DNA from: Amycolatopsis sp. EV170708-02-1
Lineage (GTDB): Bacteria; Actinomycetota; Actinomycetes; Mycobacteriales; Pseudonocardiaceae
Assembly (NCBI RefSeq): GCF_022479115.1
Contig: NZ_CP092497.1
Span: 8,246,001 to 8,310,000, forward strand
Reading direction: 5' to 3'
Length of the DNA stretch: 64,000 nt
Numbering within the stretch: the stretch's first letter is position 1; each line of letters begins with the position of its first letter. The notes under the pieces were generated by a model. The model had not been told where the DNA came from. It saw nothing but the letters and a program-made list of their open reading frames with translations, and did not search any database. The translations under genes and the position numbers were made by a program. Below, one piece after another: positions 43,807 to 52,441 of the stretch.

Positions 43807-45248
43807 TCCGGAGTGACGGCCTGCGCGAACCCGAAGACCTTGTCCGGGTCGTAGGTTTTGGCCACCTGCTTGAGGCGGGTGGCATTGCCGCCGTAGTACG
43901 CCGTCATCCAGTCGGGCAGGGCGGGGTCGATGTAGTTGACGTAGCCCCCGCCCAGCCCGAGACCCGTCACCACTTCCGCGACGGAATCCGTTGCCACGGA
44001 AAGGTTACGCGTATCGGCCTGACTGTAGATCTGCACGCTGCCGATCGCCTTCCGGTGCCAGAACGCGGTGGCGTCCGGCGCGACGTCGGCGACGGCGCCG
44101 CCGAGACCGTCGACCAGGAGATCCATCCCGCGCCTGCCCTTGAGCACGGACGTCAGCTTCGCGGGGTCCGCCGGTTCTTCGAGTATTCGTGACGAGGCCA
44201 CAAAGGACTGTCGGCTTTCGCTGCCGGAGAAGTACTTCATCGCACCGAGGTAGTCGAGCTGCTTGACGGAACGCGTCGCACCGGGGAATCCGTCCAGCAA
44301 CTTGCCCAAGGAAGCGGAATCGCCGACGTAGCAACCGGAGATGCGCGCGCCGACCGGCGATCCACCGGACAGCACGACATTCGCCCACAACTCGGGCGGA
44401 GCTTCGGGAAGCCATCGCTGCCACTCGGCGAGCACGTCGTCCGCGCTGCCCACCGGAAAGCGCAGCGAGAACACCGAAACGGCCGAAGGCGCCGGATCGG
44501 TGCGAAAGGTGAACGAGGTGACGACACCGAAGTTGCCGCCTCCCCCACCGCGCAACGCCCAGAACAGCTCGGGCTCGGACTCCGCCGACGCCGTCCGCAG
44601 CTTCCCGTCCGCCGTCACGACTCGCGCGGACACCAGGTGATCACAGGTGAGGCCGTATTTTCGGGCGAGGACACCGATTCCACCGCCGAGGGTCAGCCCG
44701 GCGATCCCGACACTGGGACAGGAACCAGCGGGCAGGCAACGACCTGCCGCGCCGAGCGTCGCGTAGACGTTCTTCAATTTCGCACCCGCGCCGATCACGA
44801 CCTGTTCACCTTGGACGTCCACTGAGGACATTCCGCCGAGGTCAATCATCAAGCCGCCATCGGGAACCGAGTAGCCGGCGTAGCTGTGCCCACCACTGCG
44901 CGCGGCGATGGGAACTCGTCTCGCGGCAGCGGAAACGGCAGCCTGCACGTCTTCGGGCTTGGCGCATTTCGCGATCGCGGCGGGCTTGAGCCCGTCGAAG
45001 GCCGGGTTGAACACGCGTTTGGCGCTGTCGTAGCCGGAATCCCCCGGCAAGAGCAGGGAAACCTTGTTCCGCAACGCCGCCCAGTCCGGCGGCCCGGACG
45101 GCGGCGTGACGCCGGTGCTCGGCGGCAACGAAGTTCCCGGCGCGGAGCTGGGCGCCTGGGCCGGAGGCGCGGCGGAACACGCCGTCGCGGCCACCCCGGC
45201 CGCCGTCGCACCGGCGAGTTTGAGGAAGTTCCTTCGCCCCAGCTTCAT
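43803..45248 (-). CDS. Tat-exported FAD-linked oxidase, lipoprotein
   Basis: 481-aa BBE-type FAD oxidase. The N-terminus has a twin-arginine motif (GRRNFLKLAG) and a lipobox (TACS), so it is folded, exported by Tat and lipid-anchored. The FAD domain shows SGGHSYAGYS (His for covalent FAD) and GSCPSVGIAGLTLGGG; a Cys sits where bicovalent family members attach the second bond. GGGGGNFGVVTSFTF and the C-terminal Y-N-Y-x-D-like NYIDPALPDW complete the family. Relatives oxidise sugars or secondary metabolites. Confidence 0.9.
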   Translation of the reverse strand: MKLGRRNFLKLAGATAAGVAATACSAAPPAQAPSSAPGTSLPPSTGVTPPSGPPDWAALRNKVSLLLPGDSGYDSAKRVFNPAFDGLKPAAIAKCAKPEDVQAAVSAAARRVPIAARSGGHSYAGYSVPDGGLMIDLGGMSSVDVQGEQVVIGAGAKLKNVYATLGAAGRCLPAGSCPSVGIAGLTLGGGIGVLARKYGLTCDHLVSARVVTADGKLRTASAESEPELFWALRGGGGGNFGVVTSFTFRTDPAPSAVSVFSLRFPVGSADDVLAEWQRWLPEAPPELWANVVLSGGSPVGARISGCYVGDSASLGKLLDGFPGATRSVKQLDYLGAMKYFSGSESRQSFVASSRILEEPADPAKLTSVLKGRRGMDLLVDGLGGAVADVAPDATAFWHRKAIGSVQIYSQADTRNLSVATDSVAEVVTGLGLGGGYVNYIDPALPDWMTAYYGGNATRLKQVAKTYDPDKVFGFAQAVTPD

Positions 45249-45285
45249 GTCCGTTAGACGCCCGTGGGGCGGGCAGGTTGCGACG

Positions 45286-46080
45286 CTACGCCCGAAGGTG
45301 TGCGCTCACCGGCACGACCAGCGGGGTACCGGACACCGGATCCTCCATGACCTTCGCCGACAGGCCGAAGATCTCGTCGAGGAGCGGCTCGGTGAGGACC
45401 TCCGCGGGCGGGCCCTGCGCGACGATCCGGCCGTCGCGCATCGCCACCAGCTTGTCCGCGTACCTGGCGGCGAGGTTCAGGTCGTGCAGCACCATCACCA
45501 CGGTGGTCCCGCGATCCTTGTGCAGCCGGTAGACCAGGTCCAGGACGTCGATCTGGTGCGCGAGGTCGAGGTAGGTGATCGGCTCGTCCAGCAGGAGCAG
45601 CCCGGTCTCCTGGGCCAGCGTCATCGAGATCCACGCCCGCTGACGCTGCCCGCCGGAAAGCTGGTCGACGACCCGGCCCGCGAACTCGTCCATCCCGGTC
45701 AGCCGCAGCGCCCGTTCGATCGCCTCGTCATCGGAGGAGGACCACTGCCGGTACCAGCTCTGGTGCGGATGCCGCCCGCGCCGGACCAGATCGGAGACGG
45801 TCAGCCCTTCGGGGGCGGACGGCGTCTGCGGCAACAGGCCGATGATCTTGGCGACCTCGCGGGTCGGCAGCTTGTCGATCCGCTCGCCGTCCAGCAGTAC
45901 CGCGCCCTCGCGTGGCTTGAGCAACCGCGCCAGCGCCCGCAGCAGGGTGGATTTGCCACAGCCGTTGGGGCCGATGATCGCGGTGACGGTCCCGTCGAGG
46001 ACGTCGAGGTCGAGCCCGGTCACGACGGGCTTTTCGCCGTAACCGAGTTCCAGTTCCCGGGCACGCAGTCTGGCATTCAC
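45286..46080 (-). CDS. Iron-siderophore ABC transporter ATPase
   Basis: 264-aa FepC-like ATPase. Walker A GPNGCGKSTLL, the signature LSGGQRQRAW, Walker B GLLLLDEPITYLDL and the switch His (VLHDLNLAARY) are all present. It starts with GTG overlapping the permease TGA (GTGA). It is the last gene of the operon of two permeases and the ATPase, presumably iron-regulated from the box at 48159. Confidence 0.95.
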   Translation of the reverse strand: MNARLRARELELGYGEKPVVTGLDLDVLDGTVTAIIGPNGCGKSTLLRALARLLKPREGAVLLDGERIDKLPTREVAKIIGLLPQTPSAPEGLTVSDLVRRGRHPHQSWYRQWSSSDDEAIERALRLTGMDEFAGRVVDQLSGGQRQRAWISMTLAQETGLLLLDEPITYLDLAHQIDVLDLVYRLHKDRGTTVVMVLHDLNLAARYADKLVAMRDGRIVAQGPPAEVLTEPLLDEIFGLSAKVMEDPVSGTPLVVPVSAHLRA

Positions 46081-47135
46081 GCGCGCTCCTCCTTACGGCT
46101 GCGGACGAACAGGAAGATCAGGTACGGCGCGCCGAGGATCGCCGTCAGCACGCCGACCGGGAGCCCGGACAGGACCGGGGTCACCCGCACCACGAAGTCC
46201 GCGCCGACGGTCAGCAGCGCGCCGAGGAGCATCGATCCGAACAGCGGCGGCTGCGCCGAGCGGACCAGCCTCAAGGCGATCTGCGGGGTGGCCAGCGCGA
46301 CGAAGGTGATCGGGCCCGCGGCCGCGGTGGCGACGGCGGCCAAGGCCGCTCCGAGCAGCAGCAAGGTCGCCCGGGCGGCGTCGACCCGGATACCGAGGCC
46401 GCGCGCGGTGTCGTCGCCGAACTGCAGCCCGCCGATGGTGTGCCCGGCGATCAGTGTGACCGGGGCGAGCACGGCCAGTGCGAGCAGGACCGGGGCGACC
46501 GATTCCCAGCCGACGTCGGCGAGGCTGCCCACGATCCACGTCGTCGCGCGCGCGGCGTTGTCGACGTCTCCGATGGTCAGCATCCAGTACACGAGGTTGT
46601 AGCCGACGGCCGAAAGCGCGATACCGATCAGCACGAGCCGGTAGCCGTCGATCCCGCGCCGCCAGGAAAGCGCGTACAGCAGGATTCCCGCGATCACCCC
46701 GCCCGCCAGCCCGGCGAGCGGGACGCCCAGCGTGCTCGCCAGGCCGCTGACCTGGCCGCCGGTGCCGCCGGCGACGATCACGCCGACCGCGCCGACGCCC
46801 GCGCCCCAGGTGATCCCGAGGATGTCCGGGCTGGCCAGCGGGTTCCGGGCGATGGTCTGGAACAGCGCGCCCGAAAGACCGAGTGCGGCGCCGACGCCGA
46901 TCGCGGTCAGCGTGCGCGGCATCCGCAGGTCGAAGATGATCCCGCGTTCCCGCGCGGTGCCGCCGCCGAACAGTGTCTTCAGGACGTCGCCGAGGCCGAT
47001 GTGGGAGGTGCCGATGCCGATGTTCAGCGCCGCGACCAGCACCAGCGCGACCGCCGCGAGGATCGCGACGGCGAGCGTCCTCGGCCGGACCGTCCAGGCA
47101 GCCGGGCCGAACGAGATCACCTTGGGAGCCGTCAT
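46077..47135 (-). CDS. FecCD-family permease
   Basis: 352-aa permease with about ten helices. The family pattern is clear: RMPRTLTAIGVGAALGLSGA, then NPLASPDILG. GPITFVALATPQIALRLV occupies the ATPase-coupling loop region. It overlaps both neighbours by 4 bases, so the three genes are translationally coupled. It would form a heterodimeric channel with the next permease for Fe(III)-siderophore import. Confidence 0.95.
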   Translation of the reverse strand: MTAPKVISFGPAAWTVRPRTLAVAILAAVALVLVAALNIGIGTSHIGLGDVLKTLFGGGTARERGIIFDLRMPRTLTAIGVGAALGLSGALFQTIARNPLASPDILGITWGAGVGAVGVIVAGGTGGQVSGLASTLGVPLAGLAGGVIAGILLYALSWRRGIDGYRLVLIGIALSAVGYNLVYWMLTIGDVDNAARATTWIVGSLADVGWESVAPVLLALAVLAPVTLIAGHTIGGLQFGDDTARGLGIRVDAARATLLLLGAALAAVATAAAGPITFVALATPQIALRLVRSAQPPLFGSMLLGALLTVGADFVVRVTPVLSGLPVGVLTAILGAPYLIFLFVRSRKEERA

Positions 47136-48139
47136 ATCCGTGCCAGGCCCTTCTTGCGGACGAGGTGGACGAACACCGGCACGCCGAGCACCGCCAGCAT
47201 GATGCCGACCTCCAGGCTGTCCGAGGCGACGACGCGGCCGAGGAGGTCCGCGGCGAGCAGCAGGATCGCGCCGAGCACGGCCGAGAACGGCACCAGCCAG
47301 CGGTAGTCGGGTCCGCTGATCGCCCGCGCGAAATGCGGGACGAGCAGGCCGAGGAACGCGATCGGCCCGCAGGCGGCGACGGCGGCTCCGGTCAGCAGCG
47401 TGATCGCCGCGACCCCGAGCAACCGCGTCCGGCCGACCCGCCGTCCGAGCGCGACGGCCACGTCCTCACCGAGCGCGAGCGTGTTCATCCCCGGGGTGTT
47501 GATCACCGCGAGGAGCAGGCCGGCCGCCACGAAGGGGGCGATCTGGCCGATCATCGCGGGGTCGCGGCCCGCGATCGAACCCACATGCCAGAAGCGATAG
47601 GTCTCCATCCCGCGGTCGTCGCCGAGCACGATCGCGGAGATGATGCCGTTGAGCAGGGCGCTCACCGCGGCTCCGGCCAGCGCCAGCGTCACCGGGGTGG
47701 CGCCGCGGCCGCCGACGGCGCCGAGCAGGAACACCACGGCGCTCGCGACGAGGGCACCCGCGAAGCCGAACCAGATGAACGCGTAGAGGTCGTCGATGCC
47801 CAGCACGACGACGGCGAGCACCACCGCGAACGCCGCGCCCTGGGTGACGCCGAGCAGACCGGGGTCCGCGAGCGGGTTCCGGGTGTGGCCCTGCATGAGC
47901 GCCCCGGCCGCGCCGAGCGCGAGTCCCGCCAGGACACCGAGCAGCGTGCGCGGCACCCGCAACGAACGGACGATCAGGTGATCCGGCACACCCGTGGGAT
48001 GGAAGATCGCGTCCCAGACGACACCCAAAGGAATCGAACGCGCACCGAGGGCGACACTCGCGACGCAGATCACAGCCAGAAGGGTGACGAGCAGAGCTCC
48101 CGCTGTCGCCTTTCCAACACGAACTTCCACTGTGGACAT
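47132..48139 (-). CDS. FecCD-family permease, first gene of the operon
   Basis: 335-aa permease. RVPRTLLGVLAGLALGAAGA and NPLADPGLLGVTQGAA match the family, and CGPIAFLGLLVPHFAR corresponds to the coupling loop. The ATG at 48139 (MSTVEVRVG) has AGGATGGCGG upstream. It is divergent from the binding-protein gene, with the iron box between the two, so both arms are likely repressed together when iron is plentiful. Confidence 0.95.
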   Translation of the reverse strand: MSTVEVRVGKATAGALLVTLLAVICVASVALGARSIPLGVVWDAIFHPTGVPDHLIVRSLRVPRTLLGVLAGLALGAAGALMQGHTRNPLADPGLLGVTQGAAFAVVLAVVVLGIDDLYAFIWFGFAGALVASAVVFLLGAVGGRGATPVTLALAGAAVSALLNGIISAIVLGDDRGMETYRFWHVGSIAGRDPAMIGQIAPFVAAGLLLAVINTPGMNTLALGEDVAVALGRRVGRTRLLGVAAITLLTGAAVAACGPIAFLGLLVPHFARAISGPDYRWLVPFSAVLGAILLLAADLLGRVVASDSLEVGIMLAVLGVPVFVHLVRKKGLARI

Positions 48140-48158
48140 CCGCCATCCTATGCTCCGG

Positions 48159-48177
48159 TTAGGAAAGCCTAACCGCA
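48159..48177. promoter_or_regulatory. IdeR/DmdR-type iron box
   Basis: TTAGGAAAGCCTAACCGCA matches 15 of 19 positions of the consensus TTAGGTTAGSCTAACCTAA. It lies 19 bases from the permease start and 15 bases from the binding-protein start, an ideal position to repress both. Confidence 0.85.
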
Positions 48178-48192
48178 GAGAAAGAGTGACCC

Positions 48193-49176
48193 ATGACCCC
48201 ACCCCGGCGCGCAATCGTCGCCTTCGTCGTGACAGCCTGCCTGGCACTCTCCGCATGCGGTGGCGGAGCACAGGAATCCGCCTCCACCGGCACCGCCCAA
48301 AGTGGATTCCCGCGCACCGTCGAGCACGTGATGGGCTCGACCACGATCGACAAGCAGCCCGCCACCGTCGCGGCGCTCGACTCCAGCTACGTCGACGCGG
48401 CGCTCGCGCTCGAGGCGAAGGTCGTGGCGTACACCAAATATCGCAACTACGACAAGCTGCCGGACTACCTGGGCGACGACCGCAAGTACGCGGAGGGCGC
48501 CAAGGAGATCGGCGCGCTCGAAAGCCCGGACATCGAGAAGCTGTACGACATCAAGCCGGATCTGATCGTTTCGGCGAAGGTGCGCCACGAGAAGTTCTAC
48601 GCGGAGTTCAGCAAGGTCGCACCCACGGTGTTCAGCCAGACCACCGGCGCCACCTGGAAGGACAACATCCGCATGCTCGGCAAGGCGCTGGGCAAGGAAG
48701 CCTTGGCGGAGCAGAAGATCAAGGCCTACGAGGAGCGCGCCCGCAAGGTCGGCGAGGCGATCAAGGCCAAACTCGGCAAGCCCGCGACCGTCTCCGTGGT
48801 CCGCTTCATCGAAGGAGAACCCACGGTGCGGCTCTACAGCAGCGCGTCGTTCCCCGGCACCGTGATGGCCGACGCCGGGCTCCAGCGCCCCGCCGGCCAG
48901 CCGGACAACAAGGCGAAGATCTCCAACGACCTGAGCCAGGAAGAGATCGGGAAGCTCGACGCCGAGGCGATCTTCGTCGCCAGCTACACCGATGAGACCA
49001 AGCAGGCCGAGAACCCGAAGACGAAGTTCGAAACGAACCCGCTTTGGGGAACCCTCAAGGGCAAGAAGATCGACGTCAACGACACCACCTGGTTCACCTC
49101 GGTGAGCCTGCAGGGCGCGAACGCCATGCTCGACGACCTCGCGAAGCAGTTCGGCGTGGACTCGTTCCGCGCTTAG
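48193..49176 (+). CDS. Siderophore-binding lipoprotein (ABC substrate-binding)
   Basis: 327-aa class III binding protein. The signal peptide ends in the lipobox LSACGGG, so it is anchored outside. The domain follows with TVAALDSSYVDAALALEAK, then IEKLYDIKPDLIVSAK, typical of FepB/FhuD-like folds. It should capture an Fe(III)-siderophore for the divergent permease-ATPase system. The start lies just behind the iron box. The exact siderophore cannot be predicted. Confidence 0.94.
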   Translation: MTPPRRAIVAFVVTACLALSACGGGAQESASTGTAQSGFPRTVEHVMGSTTIDKQPATVAALDSSYVDAALALEAKVVAYTKYRNYDKLPDYLGDDRKYAEGAKEIGALESPDIEKLYDIKPDLIVSAKVRHEKFYAEFSKVAPTVFSQTTGATWKDNIRMLGKALGKEALAEQKIKAYEERARKVGEAIKAKLGKPATVSVVRFIEGEPTVRLYSSASFPGTVMADAGLQRPAGQPDNKAKISNDLSQEEIGKLDAEAIFVASYTDETKQAENPKTKFETNPLWGTLKGKKIDVNDTTWFTSVSLQGANAMLDDLAKQFGVDSFRA

Positions 49177-49195
49177 TCCTTTGTGGACCGCGCCG

Positions 49196-49918
49196 TCACA
49201 GCCACCGCGGCAGTGGTGGCGCGGTACCGTCCAAAGTGGATCCATCGCTGCGGCCGGTGATCCACGCCAGGACGTCGCCCGGGGAGCCGGTCAGCGTGAC
49301 CGGCTCTCCGGTGCCCATCCGCCATTCGTGCCGGGCCCCGTCGGAGCCGACGGCGATCAGCAGGACGGAGGGCAGCTCGCCGCCGTACATGCCGATGGCG
49401 TTGCCGACGACGATCTCGAACTCGTCGCCGAGCAAGTCGGCGACGCGGGCCCAGTCGTAGCCGAGATCGAGATCCGCCAAGTGGATGGCGGTTTCGGAGA
49501 GCCTGAGCCACAGCACGAACTCCGCCGGGATCTCCCGCCCCTGCCGGGCACGCACCCGGGCCTGCCATGCCTCGTCCGGCAGATCCGACGCGACCTCGAC
49601 GAACCGTGCCGCGGCGGCGACGACGTCTTCGGCGATCTCCTCGGCGGACCGGTACGCGCCCTTCTCGATGTCGTCGTCCCTGGCCGCCTCACCGGCGTAC
49701 ATCGGCGTCTCGACACCCGATTTCGCCCAGGTGAGCAGGTTGACCAGGCCGTCGGCGTTGCGCGCGAGATGGGACAGCAGATGCGCCCGCGTCCAGCCGG
49801 GCAATCCGCTGGGGGCGCGCACGGCCTCCTCGTCGAGCCCGCGCGCCAGCCGCGCCCATTCCTCGTGCAGGGCGCGGACGCGGTTCAGCAGGACGTGTGC
49901 GCGTTCGGAGGCTGTCAC
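49196..49918 (-). CDS. Mycothiol-dependent maleylpyruvate isomerase-family protein
   Basis: 240-aa protein of the MDMPI/DinB superfamily. The N-terminal domain has LPGWTRAHLLSHLARNADGL (metal His) and a second His in SETAIHLADLDLGYDW. The C-terminal domain (about 165-240) is the usual SCP2-like extension. Such enzymes use mycothiol, the actinobacterial thiol; the reaction is unknown. It starts with a GTG and is convergent with the binding protein, with 19 bases between the stops. Confidence 0.88.
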   Translation of the reverse strand: MTASERAHVLLNRVRALHEEWARLARGLDEEAVRAPSGLPGWTRAHLLSHLARNADGLVNLLTWAKSGVETPMYAGEAARDDDIEKGAYRSAEEIAEDVVAAAARFVEVASDLPDEAWQARVRARQGREIPAEFVLWLRLSETAIHLADLDLGYDWARVADLLGDEFEIVVGNAIGMYGGELPSVLLIAVGSDGARHEWRMGTGEPVTLTGSPGDVLAWITGRSDGSTLDGTAPPLPRWL

Positions 49919-49982
49919 GTCCTCGAATTTACCCGTCAGGCGAAGCCTGTCCGTTGAGGGCGGCGGCGGGGCGGGGTCCGGG

Positions 49983-51689
49983 CTAGCGCCGAAGCGCCGC
50001 CGGCGCGTCGGCCGGAACCGCGGGATTCTTCGGCGCGATCGGTTCGAGCCGCGCGTACGGCGAGTCCTGCGCCGGCCTGCTGTCCTGCTCGCCCTTGTTC
50101 GGCCAGAACGAGAAGGCCCGCTCAGCCTGTGCGGTGATGGTCAGCGAGGGGTTCACCCCGAGGTTGGCCGTGATCGCCGAACCATCCACAATGGACAGAC
50201 CTGGGTAGTTGAAGACCCGGTGGTACGGGTCGATCACACCGTTGTCGGCGGCCGTGCCGATCGGAGCGCCGCCGATGAAGTGCGCCGTGAGCGGGATGTC
50301 GAAGATCTCGCCCCAGGTGCCGCCCGCCATCCCGCCGATACGCTCGGCGGTGCGGAGGTTGGCCTCGTGCCCGGCGGGGATGAAGCTGGGGTTCGGCTCG
50401 CCGTGGCCCTGTTTGGACGTGTACTTGCGGCGGCCGAAGAGCCCGCGCTTGGTGTACGTGGTGATCGAGTTGTCGAGGCTCTGCATCACCAGCAGGATCA
50501 CCGTGCGCTCGCTCCAGCGGTAGCCGTTGAGCAGCTTCACGGTCTGGACCGGGTGCTTGACCATGAAGTTCACGGCCTGGCGCCAGCGCGGGACCGCCGA
50601 GTCGCCTTCGGTGGCGATGGTCTGGAGCAGACTCATCGCGTTGCTGCCCTTGCCGTAGCGGACGGGCTCGATATGCGTGTTGTCGTCGGGGTGGATCGAC
50701 GACGTGATCGCGACGCCGCGGCTGAAGTTCCGCTCCTCGTCGACCGAGGTGCGGGCGGCGCCGATGATGGCCTCGGAGTTGGTACGGGTCAGCTCGCCGA
50801 GACGCGGCGAGAGCTTCGGCAGCTTGGCGGTGTCGCGCATGCTGTGGAGCAGGTTCTGCGTGCCCCACGTGCCGGCGGCGAGCACCACCTGCGCGGCGGT
50901 GAGCTTGTGCCGGAACTTGCGCGAGGTGGTCCCGGTCTTCCTGATGCTCACCTCGTACCCACCTGCGTTTAGCGGGCTAATCGCGCTCACGGTGGTGAGG
51001 GGGATGACCTTCGCGCCGTCCTTCTCCGCGAGGTAGAGGTAGTTCTTGACCAGCGTGTTCTTGGCGCCGACGCGGCAGCCGGTCATACAGGCACCGCATT
51101 CGGTGCAGCCGGTGCGCGCCGGACCCGCGCCGCCGAAGTACGGGTCCTCGGCGCGCTCCCCCGGCTTGCCGAAGTACACGCCGACGGGCGTCGGGTGGTA
51201 CGACTCCGGTACGCCCATGTCCGCGGCGACGCCCTTCATGACGACGTCGGACGGCGTGACGCTGGGGTTGGTGACCACGCCCAGCATCCGGCTGGCCTGG
51301 TCGTAATGCGGGCCGAGCTCGGCCTCCCAGTCGGTGATGTGGGACCACTGCGGGTCCACGTAGAACGGCTTCAGCGGGCGGTACAGCGTGTTCGCGTAGA
51401 CCAGCGAGCCGCCGCCGACACCCGCGCCGGCGAGCACCATGACGTCCTTGAGCATGTGGATGCGCTGGATGCCGTAGCAGCCGACCTGCGGCGCCCAGAC
51501 GTAGCGGCGAAGGTCCCAGGACGTCTTCGCGAACTCGTCGTCGGCGAAGCGGCGCCCCGCCTCGATGACGGCGACGCGGTAGCCCTTCTCGGTCAGGCGG
51601 AGGGCGGCGACACTGCCGCCGAACCCGGAGCCGACGACGATCACGTCGTAGTCGAAGTCGTCTTCAGTGGTGGTGTTACTCGCAGTCAC
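49983..51689 (-). CDS. GMC oxidoreductase, cholesterol-oxidase (ChoD)-like
   Basis: 568-aa FAD enzyme. The Rossmann motif is VVGSGFGGSVAALRLTEKG near residue 15. GAGVGGGSLVYANTLYRP and the C-terminal GGAPIGTAADNGVIDPYHRV and VNPSLTITAQAERA are typical of the cholesterol oxidase branch. An unusual Cys cluster, GCTECGACMTGCRVGAKNTL near 200, is a family hallmark. The start is taken as the GTG at 51689; the in-frame upstream extension to 51755 is possible. A repeat element is translated in frame as SAISPLNAGG near residue 235. The position next to guaB3/guaB matches choD (Rv3409c). Real substrates are uncertain. Confidence 0.9.
   Translation of the reverse strand: MTASNTTTEDDFDYDVIVVGSGFGGSVAALRLTEKGYRVAVIEAGRRFADDEFAKTSWDLRRYVWAPQVGCYGIQRIHMLKDVMVLAGAGVGGGSLVYANTLYRPLKPFYVDPQWSHITDWEAELGPHYDQASRMLGVVTNPSVTPSDVVMKGVAADMGVPESYHPTPVGVYFGKPGERAEDPYFGGAGPARTGCTECGACMTGCRVGAKNTLVKNYLYLAEKDGAKVIPLTTVSAISPLNAGGYEVSIRKTGTTSRKFRHKLTAAQVVLAAGTWGTQNLLHSMRDTAKLPKLSPRLGELTRTNSEAIIGAARTSVDEERNFSRGVAITSSIHPDDNTHIEPVRYGKGSNAMSLLQTIATEGDSAVPRWRQAVNFMVKHPVQTVKLLNGYRWSERTVILLVMQSLDNSITTYTKRGLFGRRKYTSKQGHGEPNPSFIPAGHEANLRTAERIGGMAGGTWGEIFDIPLTAHFIGGAPIGTAADNGVIDPYHRVFNYPGLSIVDGSAITANLGVNPSLTITAQAERAFSFWPNKGEQDSRPAQDSPYARLEPIAPKNPAVPADAPAALRR
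50961..50987. repeat. Palindromic interspersed repeat inside a coding region
   Basis: ACCTGCG arm, core TTTAGCGGGCTAA, then TCGCGC. On the coding (minus) strand it adds no stop and encodes AISPLNAG in the GMC oxidoreductase. Confidence 0.88.
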
Positions 51690-51766
51690 ACCCTCGACTG
51701 TAACCCCGGCCACCCCTTCTGACCAGAGGTAAGTTACTCGCCGGTTACCTTCCACTCGGATGGTGC

Positions 51767-52330
51767 ATGCTCGGACTCGTGATCGACGATTTCGCGAAGG
51801 AATACCTGCACAGTGACCTGCGAGAGATCCGTGAAGCGATGCTCCGGAAGCTCGACGGGCTTTCCGAGTACGACGTCCGGCGTCCGCTGACCTCGACGGG
51901 GACCAACCTTCTCGGCCTGGTCAAGCACCTGGCGGCATGGGAGGCCCGCTACTTCGGCGAGGTCTTCGATCGGCCGTTTCCCGGTGTCGTCCCCGAGCGC
52001 GGGACCGACTTGTGGGCGACCGAGGCGGAAAGCCGCGAGGAGATCATCAGCTACTACCGGCGCGTCTGGGAGCACTCCGACGCGACCATCGCCGCACTTG
52101 CTCTCGACTCGCCCGGACGCGTGCCGTGGTGGCCGAGGCCCGACGTGATGCTGTTCAACATCCTGGTCCACATGCTCACCGAAACCAGCCGGCACGCCGG
52201 GCACGCCGACATCCTGCGAGAGCACCTGGACGGCTCGGTCGACCTTGCCCCCGCCAAGGACCCCGCCTTCTGGGAATCCCGCCGCGCCGAAATCGACCGC
52301 GCCGCCAAGGCGGCCTCAGAGCGCCTTTAG
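51767..52330 (+). CDS. DinB/DUF664-type protein
   Basis: 187-aa four-helix-bundle protein. TGTNLLGLVKHLAAWEARYFG carries the first metal His. LFNILVHMLTETSRHAGHADILREHLDG carries the others, the typical DUF664 signature. Likely a thiol-dependent transferase or detoxification enzyme, substrate unknown. The start is either ATG at 51767 or GTG at 51779. The stop codon (TAG, 52328-52330) is inside a repeat copy. Confidence 0.88.
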   Translation: MLGLVIDDFAKEYLHSDLREIREAMLRKLDGLSEYDVRRPLTSTGTNLLGLVKHLAAWEARYFGEVFDRPFPGVVPERGTDLWATEAESREEIISYYRRVWEHSDATIAALALDSPGRVPWWPRPDVMLFNILVHMLTETSRHAGHADILREHLDGSVDLAPAKDPAFWESRRAEIDRAAKAASERL

Positions 52331-52430
52331 CAGGCTAAACGCGAAACTGATGGGGCACGTGAGGCCGATGGGGCACGTGAGCACAAACCGGCCCGGATCG
52401 CGTTTAGCGGGCTAAACGCGATCCGGGCCG
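52321..52430. repeat. Palindromic interspersed repeat, two copies plus a direct repeat
   Basis: 52321-52345 is a degenerate copy (TTTAGCAGGCTAAACGCGAAA) that provides the TAG of the preceding gene. 52389-52430 is a long symmetrical copy whose palindrome extends to GGCC ends. Between them GATGGGGCACGTGAG occurs twice (52349, 52367). The region separates convergent genes. Confidence 0.9.
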
Positions 52431-52441
52431 GGAAGCGAGCG

